A stretch of 64,000 nt of DNA from Xanthobacteraceae bacterium (GCA_030041005.1 JASHOR010000102.1:1-64000), one strand, 5' to 3'. Numbered from the stretch's first letter, positions 44,680 to 54,038 are shown. Numbers and translations are program-made. The notes: a model not told the origin generated them from the sequence alone.

Positions 44680-46056
44680 TCATTGCAACGGCTTGAGTTC
44701 ATCCATCATAGTCGGAATAAACTCCGACACTGTGGGATGAATGTGCATCGCGCGTTGCATCACCGTATAGGGCGCCTTCGCGTACATGATATCGAGCACG
44801 CAATGGATGACCTCGTCAGCTTCGAGTCCCAGGAAGGAGGCGCCCAGTATTCGTTTGTTGTCGCGATCCACAAGAATTTTCATGAAACCCCTGGTCTCGC
44901 CTCTCTCATACGCGCGCATGACGTCCTTCATCGCCATGGTCGAGATCAGCGCAGGCTTGCCGGTCTTGCGGACTTCCGCTTCCGTCATCCCGGCGCGCCC
45001 AAGTGGCGGATCGGTGTAGAGCGCGTAGGCCGTGATGCGGTCACTCACTCGTCTCTGATCCTTGTCGAGGAGGTTCGCTGCCACGATCTCGAAATCATTC
45101 CAAGACGTGTGCGTGAACGCGCCTCGACCATTGCAATCGCCCATCGCCCAGATACCGGAAACGTTGGTACGCAACTGGTCGTCCACCTGGATATACCCTC
45201 GCGCATCTGTAGCGATGCCCGCTTGGTCGAGGCCAAGGTCGTCGGTATTCGGCCGCCGACCGGTCGCAACCAGCATGTGAGTTCCAGCAATCCGTGAGAT
45301 TCTCCCCATCGATTCGATTTTCACCGCTATGGCGTTGCCCTGCTTCTCCACGCCGATGATCTTGCTGCCGACGCGCACGTCGATGCCTTCTTCCTGGAGG
45401 AAATCTGCAACAGCTTGCGAGATGTCCTGGTCCTCTCGCGAGATCAAACGCGGTCCAAGCTCGATCACGGTCACCTCGCTTCCGAAGCGACGATACATCT
45501 GAGCAAATTCAAGCCCGACGTAACTACCGCCCAGGATCACGAGATGTGAGGGGAGGAAATCGATGTCCATCATCGAGCTGTTGGTCAGGTACGGAACCTG
45601 GTCGAGTCCGGGTATCGGCGGGATCGCCGCTCGCGCGCCTACATTGATGAAAATCTGGTCGGCCGCGAGATCGGAACCGTTCACGGCCACCTTCTTTTCA
45701 GCGACAAAGCGGCCAGAGCCTTCATAAACCGTGCATCCTTGCAAGGTCTTCAGCGAACGTTCGACGCCATCGTGGAACACAGCCACGACGGCATCCTTCC
45801 GTCCCTTGACCGCCTTCATGTCGATATTGACCGACCCGTTGATCCTGACGCCGTAATCACCGGCGCGGCGTGCAACATGTGCAACGTAGGCGCTCGCGGC
45901 CAGCGTCTTGGTCGGAGTACAACCTGTATTTACGCATGTGCCGCCGAACAGCTTGCGTTCGATGATCGCGACCTCCCGACCTGCGGCGGTTAAACGCCGC
46001 GCTAAGGCCGGCCCGGACTGTCCGGTGCCAATGATGATCGCATCGTAGTTCGGCAT
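44680..46056 (-). CDS. Class I pyridine nucleotide-disulfide oxidoreductase (mercuric reductase/Lpd-like)
   Basis: 458 residues. FAD site YDAIIIGTGQSGPALARRLTAAG, redox-active disulfide GGTCVNTGCTPTKTLAAS (CxxxxC), second Rossmann LVILGGSYVGLEFAQMYRRFG, FAD motif VSGIWAMGDCNG and the dimer-interface active site AMHIHPTVSEFIPTM with the catalytic histidine. The GCTPTK form is nearer to MerA-type proteins than to lipoamide dehydrogenase. The MerA HMA domain and its C-terminal cysteine pair are absent, so mercury reduction is unlikely. Substrate unknown. ATG 46056 starts the conserved fold directly. Confidence 0.9.
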   Translation of the reverse strand: MPNYDAIIIGTGQSGPALARRLTAAGREVAIIERKLFGGTCVNTGCTPTKTLAASAYVAHVARRAGDYGVRINGSVNIDMKAVKGRKDAVVAVFHDGVERSLKTLQGCTVYEGSGRFVAEKKVAVNGSDLAADQIFINVGARAAIPPIPGLDQVPYLTNSSMMDIDFLPSHLVILGGSYVGLEFAQMYRRFGSEVTVIELGPRLISREDQDISQAVADFLQEEGIDVRVGSKIIGVEKQGNAIAVKIESMGRISRIAGTHMLVATGRRPNTDDLGLDQAGIATDARGYIQVDDQLRTNVSGIWAMGDCNGRGAFTHTSWNDFEIVAANLLDKDQRRVSDRITAYALYTDPPLGRAGMTEAEVRKTGKPALISTMAMKDVMRAYERGETRGFMKILVDRDNKRILGASFLGLEADEVIHCVLDIMYAKAPYTVMQRAMHIHPTVSEFIPTMMDELKPLQ

Positions 46057-46204
46057 GATGGAATTCCCGAACCGAGCAGATGTGCAGCGCCGCCGCTCCC
46101 TGGGCACCATCGCGGCCGCGCGGCGGGATGAGGATCCGTCCTCGGTGACCTCACGTCGCCGCAGTGTATGCGGTCGCCACAGATGCTTTCATGTGTGGTG
46201 CCGT

Positions 46205-46657
46205 TTAGCCGTAAGCGAAGTCCGGCTTGCTTTGCCCGACTTCTATAATGTAACCGTCAGGATCGCGAATGTAGCAGTACGTCTCGGCGTCCGAATCCTT
46301 TGGCTCTGTGAGAAATTCTGCTCCTCGACCCCGCCATAGCTGATAGCACGCTTGAATGTCCGCAACGCGGATATTCATGAAGCTGCTGACTGTATCGGGG
46401 TCGGGGACGCGGAGCGTTACCGACGGTTTGGCGGGTGTCGGACCGCCTCCGACATTGACAATGAGCCACGTGTTGGCGAGCTGGATATATCCCGGCGCGC
46501 CGCCGCTGTCGCCTCTGCTCAGAATGCGACCTCCGAAGACATCTTCGTAAAATCGAGCGGATCGTTCGATGTCGGCGACGGTGAGAAAGTATGCGACGGT
46601 AAACCCATCTTCCGGCGGCATCTGATAGCTTTTCTGCCCGACCTGTACTTGATTCAC
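46205..46657 (-). CDS. VOC (glyoxalase/bleomycin resistance-like) family protein
   Basis: About 150 residues. One VOC module pair: VAYFLTVADIERSARFYEDVFGGRILSRG, IQLANTWLIVNVGG, then RVADIQACYQLWRGRGAEFLTEP and the signature YIRDPDGYIIEVGQSKPD with the closing metal-ligand glutamate. Glyoxalase, dioxygenase or resistance roles are possible. Start uncertain: GTG 46657 (GGAG about 8 bases upstream) was chosen; ATG 46687 and a later ATG before PPEDGF are alternatives. Confidence 0.82.
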   Translation of the reverse strand: MNQVQVGQKSYQMPPEDGFTVAYFLTVADIERSARFYEDVFGGRILSRGDSGGAPGYIQLANTWLIVNVGGGPTPAKPSVTLRVPDPDTVSSFMNIRVADIQACYQLWRGRGAEFLTEPKDSDAETYCYIRDPDGYIIEVGQSKPDFAYG

Positions 46658-46912
46658 AGACGTCTCCAGTTCGGATAGAGCTCCCATTCGTCGGGAGACA
46701 TCGGGCGATCTGCCTGTACCGCCAAACACCTAAGTTTTTTTCTTTCCTTTGGATTTTTCTTTCGCAATCCTAACGCCATTTGTTCATGCTTGCGTGAACT
46801 TCCCTGCAGCAGGAAGGCATTGCGCGTGCACGAGCCGCGGTGCCGACTGCGGCCCCGCGGCTTGTACAAACGGGCGTCGCAGCGAAGTCTCAGTTCCGAC
46901 GACCCGCTGGTT

Positions 46913-47896
46913 TTATGGCTTGACTCGAGCGCGGCGAGCCACGTCGGACCAGCGGGCAATTTCACTGCGCAGGTAGGGGCCAAAACGGTCGGGACCCTCG
47001 CCGATCGGATCGAAACCCAGCCTTTTCAGCGTTGCGACGGCTTGCGGCGCGTGCATCGCCGCGTCGGCCGCCTTGGCGACTTTCTCAATCGCCGTTTGCG
47101 GCGTTCCCGCGGGCGCCATGAGGCCCAACCAAAGGCTGGCGTCGAAGTCGGGCATTCCGGCTTCCGCCATCGATGGGACGTCCGGCAGTACGCTTGCGTG
47201 TTTGGTTGCCGCCGTCGCCAACGCGATGAGTTTGCCGGCGGCGATCTGACCGATCACCGTGGAGGCCGGCGAGAAGAACATCGTAACGCGGCCGGCCATG
47301 AGGTCGCTTACGGCTTGCGGGCTGCCCGGATAAGGGACGCGCACCAATTCGATCCCGGCTCGCTGGGCGAACAGCACCGCCACCAGATCCACCACGCTGC
47401 CAATCCCGGCGGTGGCGCAAAGAACCTCATTGGGCTTCGACTTGGCCAACGCGATCAGCTCGGCGACGCTGTGCAGGTTTGACTGGGGACTCACGACGAG
47501 GACGACGGCGCCGCCGGCGAGCAGCGAGATGGGGGCAAAGTCGCTGACCAAATTGAATGTCGGGTTGCGCCTCATGACCTGGTCTGTGACGTTCGACAGC
47601 GTCGCCAGGAACAGCGTGTAGCCGTCCGCGCTGGCGTGGGCGACGTATTGCGCGGCGACGCTCGAGCCGGCACCCGGCTTGTCCTCCACGACAATCTTTT
47701 GGCCAAGAACGCCTTCCGCGCCATTGCTGAAAGCGCGTGCGGTGAGGTCGGCGGCCGACCCCGGCGTAAAGCCGACGATGAGATGGATCGGGCGCGACGG
47801 ATACCCGTCCTTCGCTGTTGCCGCATCCGACATCAACGGCCCCGCGGCGACACCGACGGCCGCATGCAAAAGATCGCGACGGGAAAATCCGCTCAT
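46913..47896 (-). CDS. TctC/Bug-type solute-binding protein (orphan), Tat-like signal
   Basis: 327 residues. The N-terminus SRRDLLHAAVGVAAGPLMSDAATA is a twin-arginine signal (SRRDLL). The body is standard Bug: YPSRPIHLIVGFTPGSAADLTARAFS, VVEDKPGAGSSVAAQYVAHASADGYTLFLAT, FAPISLLAGGAVVLVVSP, LAGIELVRVPYPGS-like and DVPSMAEAGMPDFDASLWLGLMAPAGTP. It binds an unknown small carboxylate. It is one of four such proteins in 17 kb without any TctA/TctB permease. Confidence 0.9.
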   Translation of the reverse strand: MSGFSRRDLLHAAVGVAAGPLMSDAATAKDGYPSRPIHLIVGFTPGSAADLTARAFSNGAEGVLGQKIVVEDKPGAGSSVAAQYVAHASADGYTLFLATLSNVTDQVMRRNPTFNLVSDFAPISLLAGGAVVLVVSPQSNLHSVAELIALAKSKPNEVLCATAGIGSVVDLVAVLFAQRAGIELVRVPYPGSPQAVSDLMAGRVTMFFSPASTVIGQIAAGKLIALATAATKHASVLPDVPSMAEAGMPDFDASLWLGLMAPAGTPQTAIEKVAKAADAAMHAPQAVATLKRLGFDPIGEGPDRFGPYLRSEIARWSDVARRARVKP

Positions 47897-48115
47897 TTCC
47901 GACTTCGGGCTTGCTCGTGCTCCTTAACAGCTACGGCGAATTGGCTCGCTGTGCAATGTGTCCTTTTGCCCAAAACGCCGCGGCCGTCGACGCGCAACCC
48001 GCGTCCGAGCCTGGCGTTGTGAACGCGTCGTGTGGCGCGAGCCCTGGAACGCGCGAGACGGATCGGCAGTTGATTGCCGATCCAATGGGCGGCGATCGAA
48101 GGCGCGTAATCGCGC

Positions 48116-48529
48116 CTATTTCTCGCCCGTTTGTTTATTGATCGTGGCTTTCAGTTTCTGGAAGTCGGTCTGGTTTCCCTGGATGACCGCACTGAACAGC
48201 CGCGTGAAGCCGGCGACCGCAATGGCCTCGTGGATTTGCTCCTCGGTCGCGCCGTCGCGCTTGGCGAATTGCGTGTTGGCATAAACGCAATACTCGCAGG
48301 GGATTTGCGAAGCGATCGCAAGTGCAATGAGATCTTTTTCCTTCGGATCGAGCGCCGTTTTTGAATTTGTAAATTTATGCCAGGTGCCTACGACGCTCTG
48401 CAATGACTGTGGAAGAGTTTGGAAATACCACGGCACATGCGATGTCTGCGCTTGCGGCGCTTGCGCCACGGCGGCTCCGCCGCCAAACGCGACCAAAGCG
48501 ATCATCAATGTTGCGAGGCGTATTTTCAT
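48116..48529 (-). CDS. Carboxymuconolactone decarboxylase (AhpD-like) family protein, exported
   Basis: 137 residues. A signal peptide (KIRLATLMIALVAFGGGAAVAQA) precedes a CMD/AhpD domain: WHKFTNSKTALDPKEKDLIALAIASQIPCEYCVYANTQFAKRDGATEEQIHEAIAVAGFTRLFSAVIQG. The CxxC (PCEYC) and following HxxxFAxxxG-like segment (here NTQFAKRDG) are the AhpD redox signature, suggesting a disulfide-based peroxidase or reductant in the periplasm. Export is less usual for this family. ATG 48529 has GGAG 6 bases upstream. Confidence 0.87.
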   Translation of the reverse strand: MKIRLATLMIALVAFGGGAAVAQAPQAQTSHVPWYFQTLPQSLQSVVGTWHKFTNSKTALDPKEKDLIALAIASQIPCEYCVYANTQFAKRDGATEEQIHEAIAVAGFTRLFSAVIQGNQTDFQKLKATINKQTGEK

Positions 48530-48620
48530 TGCAGGCTCCATTTGTTTGACGATTGAGAACGCAGTCGCCCCCGCGCAACGGCATCGTTGCGCACTGTTAT
48601 TGAGTTATTTGACCGCTCGG

Positions 48621-48917
48621 CTATTTCTGCGTGACCTTCGCCAGGCCTTTGCGCAGGTCGTCACCGTTCATCACCGGCACCATCTCGACCGAGGCATTGA
48701 GCTTGAGGAAGAACGGCTCGACCGTCTCGACGATTTGCGAGGCATCGCTCATGTCGAAAAACAGCATGCCGCAGCGTTGGCCATCGATCGGCCCGAAATA
48801 CGCCGCTTCCGGCTTCAGCTTGCTCAGAATCGTCTCCATCGTTTTCGCGAGCGAGCCGTCGTTGATGACGGCGTTACCCTTTTCGACCGGCAGCGTGAAT
48901 TTAAGCATGATGCGCAT
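48621..48917 (-). CDS. Small conserved protein, DUF3303-like
   Basis: 98 residues: MLKFTLPVEKGNAVINDGSLAKTMETILSKLKPEAAYFGPIDGQRCGMLFFDMSDASQIVETVEPFFLKLNASVEMVPVMNGDDLRKGL. This is a ferredoxin-like (dimeric alpha-beta barrel) pattern similar to small proteins frequent in Bradyrhizobium and sometimes misnamed pantothenate synthetase. GGGAG lies 6 bases before ATG 48917. It stands between the AhpD-like and GYD genes on the same strand and is probably cotranscribed with them. Confidence 0.7.
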   Translation of the reverse strand: MRIMLKFTLPVEKGNAVINDGSLAKTMETILSKLKPEAAYFGPIDGQRCGMLFFDMSDASQIVETVEPFFLKLNASVEMVPVMNGDDLRKGLAKVTQK

Positions 48918-48964
48918 GATCTTCTCCCTGGGTTAGAAGTGACGTACTTGCACTACGCGCCGAT

Positions 48965-49297
48965 CTATTGACCGGGTGCTCGATAGGCGCCCTGAAGCGC
49001 AATCCTCTTTTGCCGAATGGCCAATACCTCCTCGCCGGTGAACAGACGCCGCACCTTGATGTCTTTAACGCCGTCGGATGACGCCAAAACGCCGACCAGT
49101 GCGGGTGCGACGGCAGGATCGAGATCGGCGATCGCCATCGCACCCGGGCCTTCGTCAATCGTGGCGTACATGGCGACCAACTTGCCGCCGGCGGCCGTCA
49201 CCAACTTCTCAACGGCGTCGCGGCGGCTCGCATTCGGATTTTTGGCCATGGCATCGAGCGCCTTTGACGTGTAATTCGCAGTGAGACAGAACAACAT
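48965..49297 (-). CDS. GYD-domain protein
   Basis: 110 residues: LFCLTANYTSKALDAMAKNPNASRRDAVEKLVTAAGGKLVAMYATIDEGPGAMAIADLDPAVAPALVGVLASSDGVKDIKVRRLFTGEEVLA. This fits the GYD domain (small ferredoxin-like fold), with the usual glycine-rich centre. Function unknown. The start ATG 49297 has GGGAG 7 bases upstream. It is first of a same-strand run of three small proteins (GYD, DUF3303-like, AhpD-like). Confidence 0.82.
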   Translation of the reverse strand: MLFCLTANYTSKALDAMAKNPNASRRDAVEKLVTAAGGKLVAMYATIDEGPGAMAIADLDPAVAPALVGVLASSDGVKDIKVRRLFTGEEVLAIRQKRIALQGAYRAPGQ

Positions 49298-49368
49298 GGA
49301 GCTTCTCCCTCTGTTGGGTGACGTTTCATTGAATGTTTCATTCCACGATCGTGAGTTGGCGCCGCAGA

Positions 49369-49670
49369 TCAGAAATCGAATTGCTCGGCAATACGGTTCT
49401 CGATCCTGGCGCGTAACTGCTGGAGGTCGGAGATGCACTGGTCGTGCATCGCACTTCCCGGACCCATGCGGCGTCCTTGAGGATTCCGTCCAGCGCCGGA
49501 TCGGCCTCTGCCTGAGCCAGCATGTAGTGTGCGAAAGTCTGCACCGCCAGGCAATATCGCGGATTAGCCCGCAAGCGGCCGTACGCCGCTTCAGGCTTGT
49601 CGCCGTAAGCGTCCCAGCTCAACAGGCAATCGACCTGCGCGGCCTCTCTCCTATGGTAGCTCGCGATCAA
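49369..49670 (-). pseudogene. Frameshifted small conserved gene
   Basis: One frame from ATG 49670 gives ASYHRREAAQVDCLLSWDAYGDKPEAAYGRLRANPRYCLAVQTFAHYMLAQAEADPALDGILKDAA. It then loses sense at about 49465-49474. A second frame continues with RMGPGSAMHDQCISDLQQLRARIENRIAEQFDF and a stop at 49369. Joining the two gives one plausible soluble helical protein of about 100 residues. A one-base change in the GCCGC run would explain it; a sequencing error is possible. The unshifted frame would stop at 49338. Confidence 0.55.
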
Positions 49671-49987
49671 CGTACACCCAGTGCGCTACATGTCATATGA
49701 GGCACGATATCGCTGAATGGCCACATTCCGCATGGGAGGAATGTCCTCTCCATGACACTTGGCGCCTCGGCGCGTGTCTGTCCGGTTCTCGCGCTCATCT
49801 TATCTTGTTTTATCTTGTTGCCGGCGAATTGCGCCCGGCTGCGACAAGCCAATCATCCAACGCCGCCAGTGCGGATCGGCCGCCAACTCGCTCGTTCTTC
49901 GTAAAGCGAAAGCGCCTGGACGAGCAAAGACGCGTGCGAACGCACGCTGACGGGGTTCGTTGAGGTCCGCGGTGCGAACGGGTCGCC

Positions 49988-50263
49988 TCATGCCGCGAGC
50001 GGCGCTCGCAGCGGCGATTCGCTCAGCCGACATAATTGCGGCTCCGGCACAGCGTCGCGTGGAGTGTCCGTGCCCCCGACACTCCAAAAGCATTCGAGCG
50101 TTCCGCTCGGCGTCGTGTGCCAATGGCAAGCGAGAACATTTCCCTTCTGTCGCCGCGAAGCGACGACAGGGCGGAGCGGACGATTATCATTAGAGGGCCA
50201 AGCAACAAACCTGGCGCCGCGCGTGCGGCCGAAGTGACCGAAATATGCGAGTTTTGCGAACAT
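49988..50263 (-). CDS. Possible small protein of unknown function
   Basis: 91 residues if started at ATG 50263. The stretches VAWPSNDNRPLRPVVASRR and LACHWHTTPSGTLECFWSV look like small uncharacterised proteins common in Hyphomicrobiales (SNDNRP heads; CHW...P.G.LEC.W cores). The C-terminus is low-complexity. No ribosome site is obvious. Apart from this, 49671-50579 (about 900 bases) shows no gene I would support. Confidence 0.4.
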   Translation of the reverse strand: MFAKLAYFGHFGRTRGARFVAWPSNDNRPLRPVVASRRQKGNVLACHWHTTPSGTLECFWSVGGTDTPRDAVPEPQLCRLSESPLRAPLAA

Positions 50264-50579
50264 CGCTCACCTCCATTCCCGCGACCAGCGGTCGGGCGGC
50301 GAGCGAACAACGGCCGGCTAAGGCCGGAAGGCCATTCCCCCGCGGGCGACTGTGCCGCGAATGCTTTCATGTTGTTCTGATGACCTCGTCCGGCGCGCTG
50401 CGCGGCGAAGATCACCGAAGCTGGTACTGCCCATTGTTCCTTCCGTTGCGGGTAGCGGAATGCGAGCGATAGCCTCTCGAAATTCCAGCGTCCGCGCTAG
50501 ATAGGGTACCCCCTGACGTATGCAAGGGAGAATGTCAACCGTATCGCACGAATTCAGCCGGGAGCGCAGAAAGGGATCA

Positions 50580-52268
50580 CTATTCTGGCGGGCGGACGGG
50601 GTGGGCGGCGAGATGAGATTGAGCACTCGCCAGGTAAGAGTGCAGCGCCGCCACCACCTGGGCGCCTTCGCCGACCGCTCCAGCGACGCGCTTGACCGAT
50701 TTCGCGCGCACGTCGCCGATGGCGAAGACGCCTCGACGGGTCGTTTCCAGCGCATGACGTCCCGCGCCGGCCTCCGACCCGGTGAGAACAAATCCTTTCG
50801 CGTCGAGAGCGATGCCGGAACCCTCAAGCCAATCCGTATTCGGTTCGGCGCCGATGAACAGGAACAGATGATTGATCGGACGTCGCGCTTCCCGGCCGGT
50901 CGCCCGGTGCTGCCAGCGCACCGCGTTGAGCACGCCATCGCGGCCTTCGAGAGCGCTGATTGTGGCGCCGGTTACGACCTCGATATTCGCCAAGCCGCCG
51001 ATGCGGTCGACCAGGTAACGGGACATCGTTTCGGCCAGGTCGGACCGGCGGACCAGCATGTAAACCTTGGCGCTCTGGCTCGCCAGATAAACGGCCGCCT
51101 GGCCGGCCGAGTTGCCGGCGCCGACCAGCGCGACTTCCTGATTTGCGCACAGCCTGGCTTCGAGCGGCGACGCCCAATAGTGAACGCTTGACGCTTCGAA
51201 CGCATCGAGGTTCTCGACGTCGAGCCGCCGGTAGCGCGCGCCGGTAGCGAGCACTACGGAGCGTGCTTTGACCCGTTCGCCGATTTGCAGATCGAGCGTG
51301 AAGGGGCCGGCAGGACCGTCCGCAGCGAGATTTGTCGCCTCGTCAGGGATCGCCATCTCGGCTCCGAATTTTTGCGCCTGATTGTAGGCGCGCGCCATCA
51401 GCGCCATGCCGCTGATCCCGGTGGGAAAGCCGAGGTAGTTCTCGATCCGCGCCGATGCCCCGGCCTGCCCTCCGAATGAACGGCAATCGAGCACCACGAC
51501 CGAAAGGCCTTCCGATGCCGCGTAGACGGCAGTGGCAAGGCCGGCCGGTCCGGCACCGACAACGGCAACATCGTAAAGACGGTCGGGATCAATCGGCCGC
51601 ACCAAACCAAGACAGCGCGCCAGTTCACCCTCACCGGGATTGTGCAGCATTTGTCCGCCGGGGCACAGCACGATCGGCAACTGTCCCGGATCGATGTGAA
51701 AACGTTCAATCAGCACCTTTGCGGGGGCGTCGATCTCGGGATTGAGCAGTTGATGGGGATGGCCGTTGCGGCGCAGAAAACCTTCCAGCCGGAGCACATC
51801 ACCGTTCTCGGCGCGACCAAGGATGATCGGTCCGCCGACGCCGGCTTGCAGGATAGCGACACGCCGCAAGATCAAGGCGCGCATGATGCGCTCGCCAAGT
51901 TCGGCTTCCGCAACCATCAGCGCGCGCAGCCGCTCCGGCGGGATGACGAGGGCCTCCAGCGGTTCCTGCGCAATCGCGTCGACGAGCGCCGGACTGCCCG
52001 ACAATAGCGCCAGTTCCCCCAGAAAGTTTCCCGGGCCGTGGACGCCGATCGGATTGTGATTGCCGAATTGGTCGCGCTCAGTGACGGCGACCCTGCCCGC
52101 GAGGACGACCATCAGGCCAGGAGCGACCTGGCCGACGGTCCAAAGCGATTCACCGGCAGCAAAGGAGCGCACGTTGCCGAACCGACGCACCCGCTCGATT
52201 TCGAGCGGATCGAGCGTGGGATAAATCTGGTCGTGCCGGTGTTCGCGAATGGACTGCAAATCCGACAT
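50580..52268 (-). CDS. Cyclic nucleotide-binding domain fused to a thioredoxin reductase-like flavoprotein
   Basis: 562 residues in three parts. First is a CRP-like cyclic nucleotide-binding domain (about 1-135: FAAGESLWTVGQVAPGLMVVLAGRVAV, GNFLGELALLSGSPALVDAIA). Next comes a small thioredoxin-like linker (about 150-215: RNGHPHQLLNPEIDAPAKVLIERF). Last is a thioredoxin reductase-like FAD/NADPH module (VAVVGAGPAGLATAVYAASEG, CRSFGGQAGASARIENYLGFPTGISG, VALVGAGNSAGQAAVYLA, GVFAIGDVRAKSVKRVAGAVGEGAQVVAAL). Where thioredoxin reductases carry the CxxC (SYCATCDG), this protein reads SVHYWASPLEARLC, so the disulfide centre is missing. It may be a sensor-controlled flavin reductase. Start ATG 52268; ATG 52283 is in frame. 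Confidence 0.88.
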   Translation of the reverse strand: MSDLQSIREHRHDQIYPTLDPLEIERVRRFGNVRSFAAGESLWTVGQVAPGLMVVLAGRVAVTERDQFGNHNPIGVHGPGNFLGELALLSGSPALVDAIAQEPLEALVIPPERLRALMVAEAELGERIMRALILRRVAILQAGVGGPIILGRAENGDVLRLEGFLRRNGHPHQLLNPEIDAPAKVLIERFHIDPGQLPIVLCPGGQMLHNPGEGELARCLGLVRPIDPDRLYDVAVVGAGPAGLATAVYAASEGLSVVVLDCRSFGGQAGASARIENYLGFPTGISGMALMARAYNQAQKFGAEMAIPDEATNLAADGPAGPFTLDLQIGERVKARSVVLATGARYRRLDVENLDAFEASSVHYWASPLEARLCANQEVALVGAGNSAGQAAVYLASQSAKVYMLVRRSDLAETMSRYLVDRIGGLANIEVVTGATISALEGRDGVLNAVRWQHRATGREARRPINHLFLFIGAEPNTDWLEGSGIALDAKGFVLTGSEAGAGRHALETTRRGVFAIGDVRAKSVKRVAGAVGEGAQVVAALHSYLASAQSHLAAHPVRPPE

Positions 52269-52742
52269 AATGCTTTCCCGCACGCATAGACCGCCTGCAG
52301 AGGCCGGCCGCCATAATAGCTATAATGGCGGAACGATCTGACAAGGCCCCGATTCCAGCCGGTCGGCGCTCAAGCAATGCGGTCTGAATGGCGGCGGCGA
52401 TGCTGGAAGCGCCTTGCGAACTCGCTGCTGCCGCCGCCGTCACGCGGTCGTCGCTGTACCAGTCAAAAAAGAGCGATTGTCTATCAGAAGAAGAATAAGC
52501 GACGTGCGTGTGATGCGAGGGCGTCGCGCCACATCCTCACTCCCAAGCTATTTTTCTTCGGCACGCTGCAGTTCAATCTCGATTTCGACGGCCCAGAATT
52601 TTGTTGCTTGCGCACGCCGGCAACGGCGCAACGTGAAGCCCATCAAAGCCCTGGCGAGTGCACAACGCAGCGGGGGAGGGGTAGCGGCGACAGCGAAAGT
52701 CGGTGTGAAGTAGGAACAAGGCTTTCCCGGCAAGGCCCACCG
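52269..52742. other. Intergenic region without a recognised gene
   Basis: 474 bases between the flavoprotein start and the deacetylase stop. A short palindrome around ATAGCTATAATGG lies near 52317 and might belong to the flavoprotein promoter. The open frames here lack family resemblance and normal composition. Confidence 0.4.
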
Positions 52743-54038
52743 TTAGCGGCCATACAGTGCGCTGAAAAAAGTATGCGGGGGGAGGGCGTGGCGGCCGTTT
52801 CTGCCCCAGCGCGTCGGGTGCTGCCGAAAGCGGATGTGACGCACCCGCCTATGCTCGATCGCGCGGCGGTGTCCGATGGCGGCCGGAGCCTTCACATTCG
52901 GCGGCAGCCCGAGTTCAACGCCAACGAGCTGCTCGCCGCGCATGCTGATGCCTGTGTCGCGCAGGCTCGGCACCGGCAATTGCACACCGGAGCCGAGTGG
53001 CGCCGCTTCTGCTGGTCTGGGCCACGACGCGCCTTCGGCGTCGTCGGCAAGGGTCACGTCAACGGCATATTTGACATGGAAGTCTTTCGCATCGGGCGCC
53101 GCGAGTACGATATCGTCGCTGGCGTCGCTGACGATCGATGCCGGCCAAGCCGGCGCGCTCGGCTCGTGGTCAATGCCGAGCACGTCCGGCAACGCGGTGG
53201 CGAGTATCGCCCCTGGCGCCGCCGCGGCTACCGCTGACGCGACCGGGGTTTCGGGCCTGCCGGGGCCTGCCGGTACCACCTGCACGATGTGGAAGCCGTT
53301 GGCCTTCAATTGCTTGAGGAGATCGGGCAACGCCAGCACCGTCGCCGGATGGATGTCGTGAAGGAGCAGGATGCCACGGCCGCGCTTCTCCAGCCGGCTC
53401 ATGGCGCGCTGAACGATCTGCGCCGGCTTGATGTGGCGAAACCAGTCGTCGGCGACCACGTCAGTGCTGAACACGATCAGCTTGCGCTTGGCGAGTTCCT
53501 CCTCGACCGTCGGGCTGCGGCCGAAGCCGGGAATGCGGAAGAACGGCGCCACCTTTGCGGGATCGCCGAGCGCTGCTCCCACCGATGCAATGCCCTCGTC
53601 GATCTCCTGCTGGACCTGCTGATCCGACAGTCTATTGAAGGGCAGCGGGTGATGCTCGCTGTGGGTGCCGATCGCATCGCCCGAGGCATATTCCCGGCGC
53701 ACGATATCGGGAAAGTAATGGGCCATCTGGCCGATGAGGAAATACGTCACCTTGACGCATTGCGAGTTGACGATGTCGAGCGCCTTCTCGGACAACAGGC
53801 GCATCGGCCCGTCGTCGAAGGTGAGCACCACCTCATGATCGGCAAGCGGCAAGGTTTGCGGATATTGCAGCCGGCCGAGCTTCGTGTAGTCGCCGTATTT
53901 GATGGCGATGACGCGGCTCGTTCCGATCGCGTCGGGATTGCCTGGACAGCTCTCCGCGCGCGCCGGCCCCGCCGTGATCAGCGCGCCCAAAACACCGACT
54001 GTCGCCGCCGCGAGAACGACCGCCCGAATTATGAGCAT
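52743..54038 (-). CDS. Polysaccharide deacetylase (NodB-homology) family protein, exported
   Basis: 431 residues. Signal peptide (AVVLAAATVGVLGALITAGPARA). The NodB domain shows motif 1 VVLTFDDGPM (catalytic Asp pair), motif 2 AIGTHSEHHPLPFNRLS (metal HxxxH; here H-S-E-H-H), motif 3 FFRIPGFGRSP and motif 5 ILLLHDIHPATV. It would remove N-acetyl groups from a cell-surface sugar polymer. The last 150 residues (after FHIVQVVPAG) are alanine/proline-rich and then basic, and look like a loosely constrained tail. It is divergent from the DUF1007 gene. Confidence 0.9.
   Translation of the reverse strand: MLIIRAVVLAAATVGVLGALITAGPARAESCPGNPDAIGTSRVIAIKYGDYTKLGRLQYPQTLPLADHEVVLTFDDGPMRLLSEKALDIVNSQCVKVTYFLIGQMAHYFPDIVRREYASGDAIGTHSEHHPLPFNRLSDQQVQQEIDEGIASVGAALGDPAKVAPFFRIPGFGRSPTVEEELAKRKLIVFSTDVVADDWFRHIKPAQIVQRAMSRLEKRGRGILLLHDIHPATVLALPDLLKQLKANGFHIVQVVPAGPGRPETPVASAVAAAAPGAILATALPDVLGIDHEPSAPAWPASIVSDASDDIVLAAPDAKDFHVKYAVDVTLADDAEGASWPRPAEAAPLGSGVQLPVPSLRDTGISMRGEQLVGVELGLPPNVKAPAAIGHRRAIEHRRVRHIRFRQHPTRWGRNGRHALPPHTFFSALYGR

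Noticed and set aside
44680-46056. Mercuric reductase (MerA)
   Set aside because: The C-terminal cysteine pair and HMA domain are missing and no mer genes are near; only the general disulfide oxidoreductase fold is supported.
49671-50579. Several 60-200 codon frames on both strands
   Set aside because: No family resemblance, odd composition and no ribosome sites; only 49988-50263 was kept, at low confidence.
50580-52268. Canonical thioredoxin reductase (trxB)
   Set aside because: The CxxC active site is absent and a CRP-like domain is fused, so the symbol was not used.
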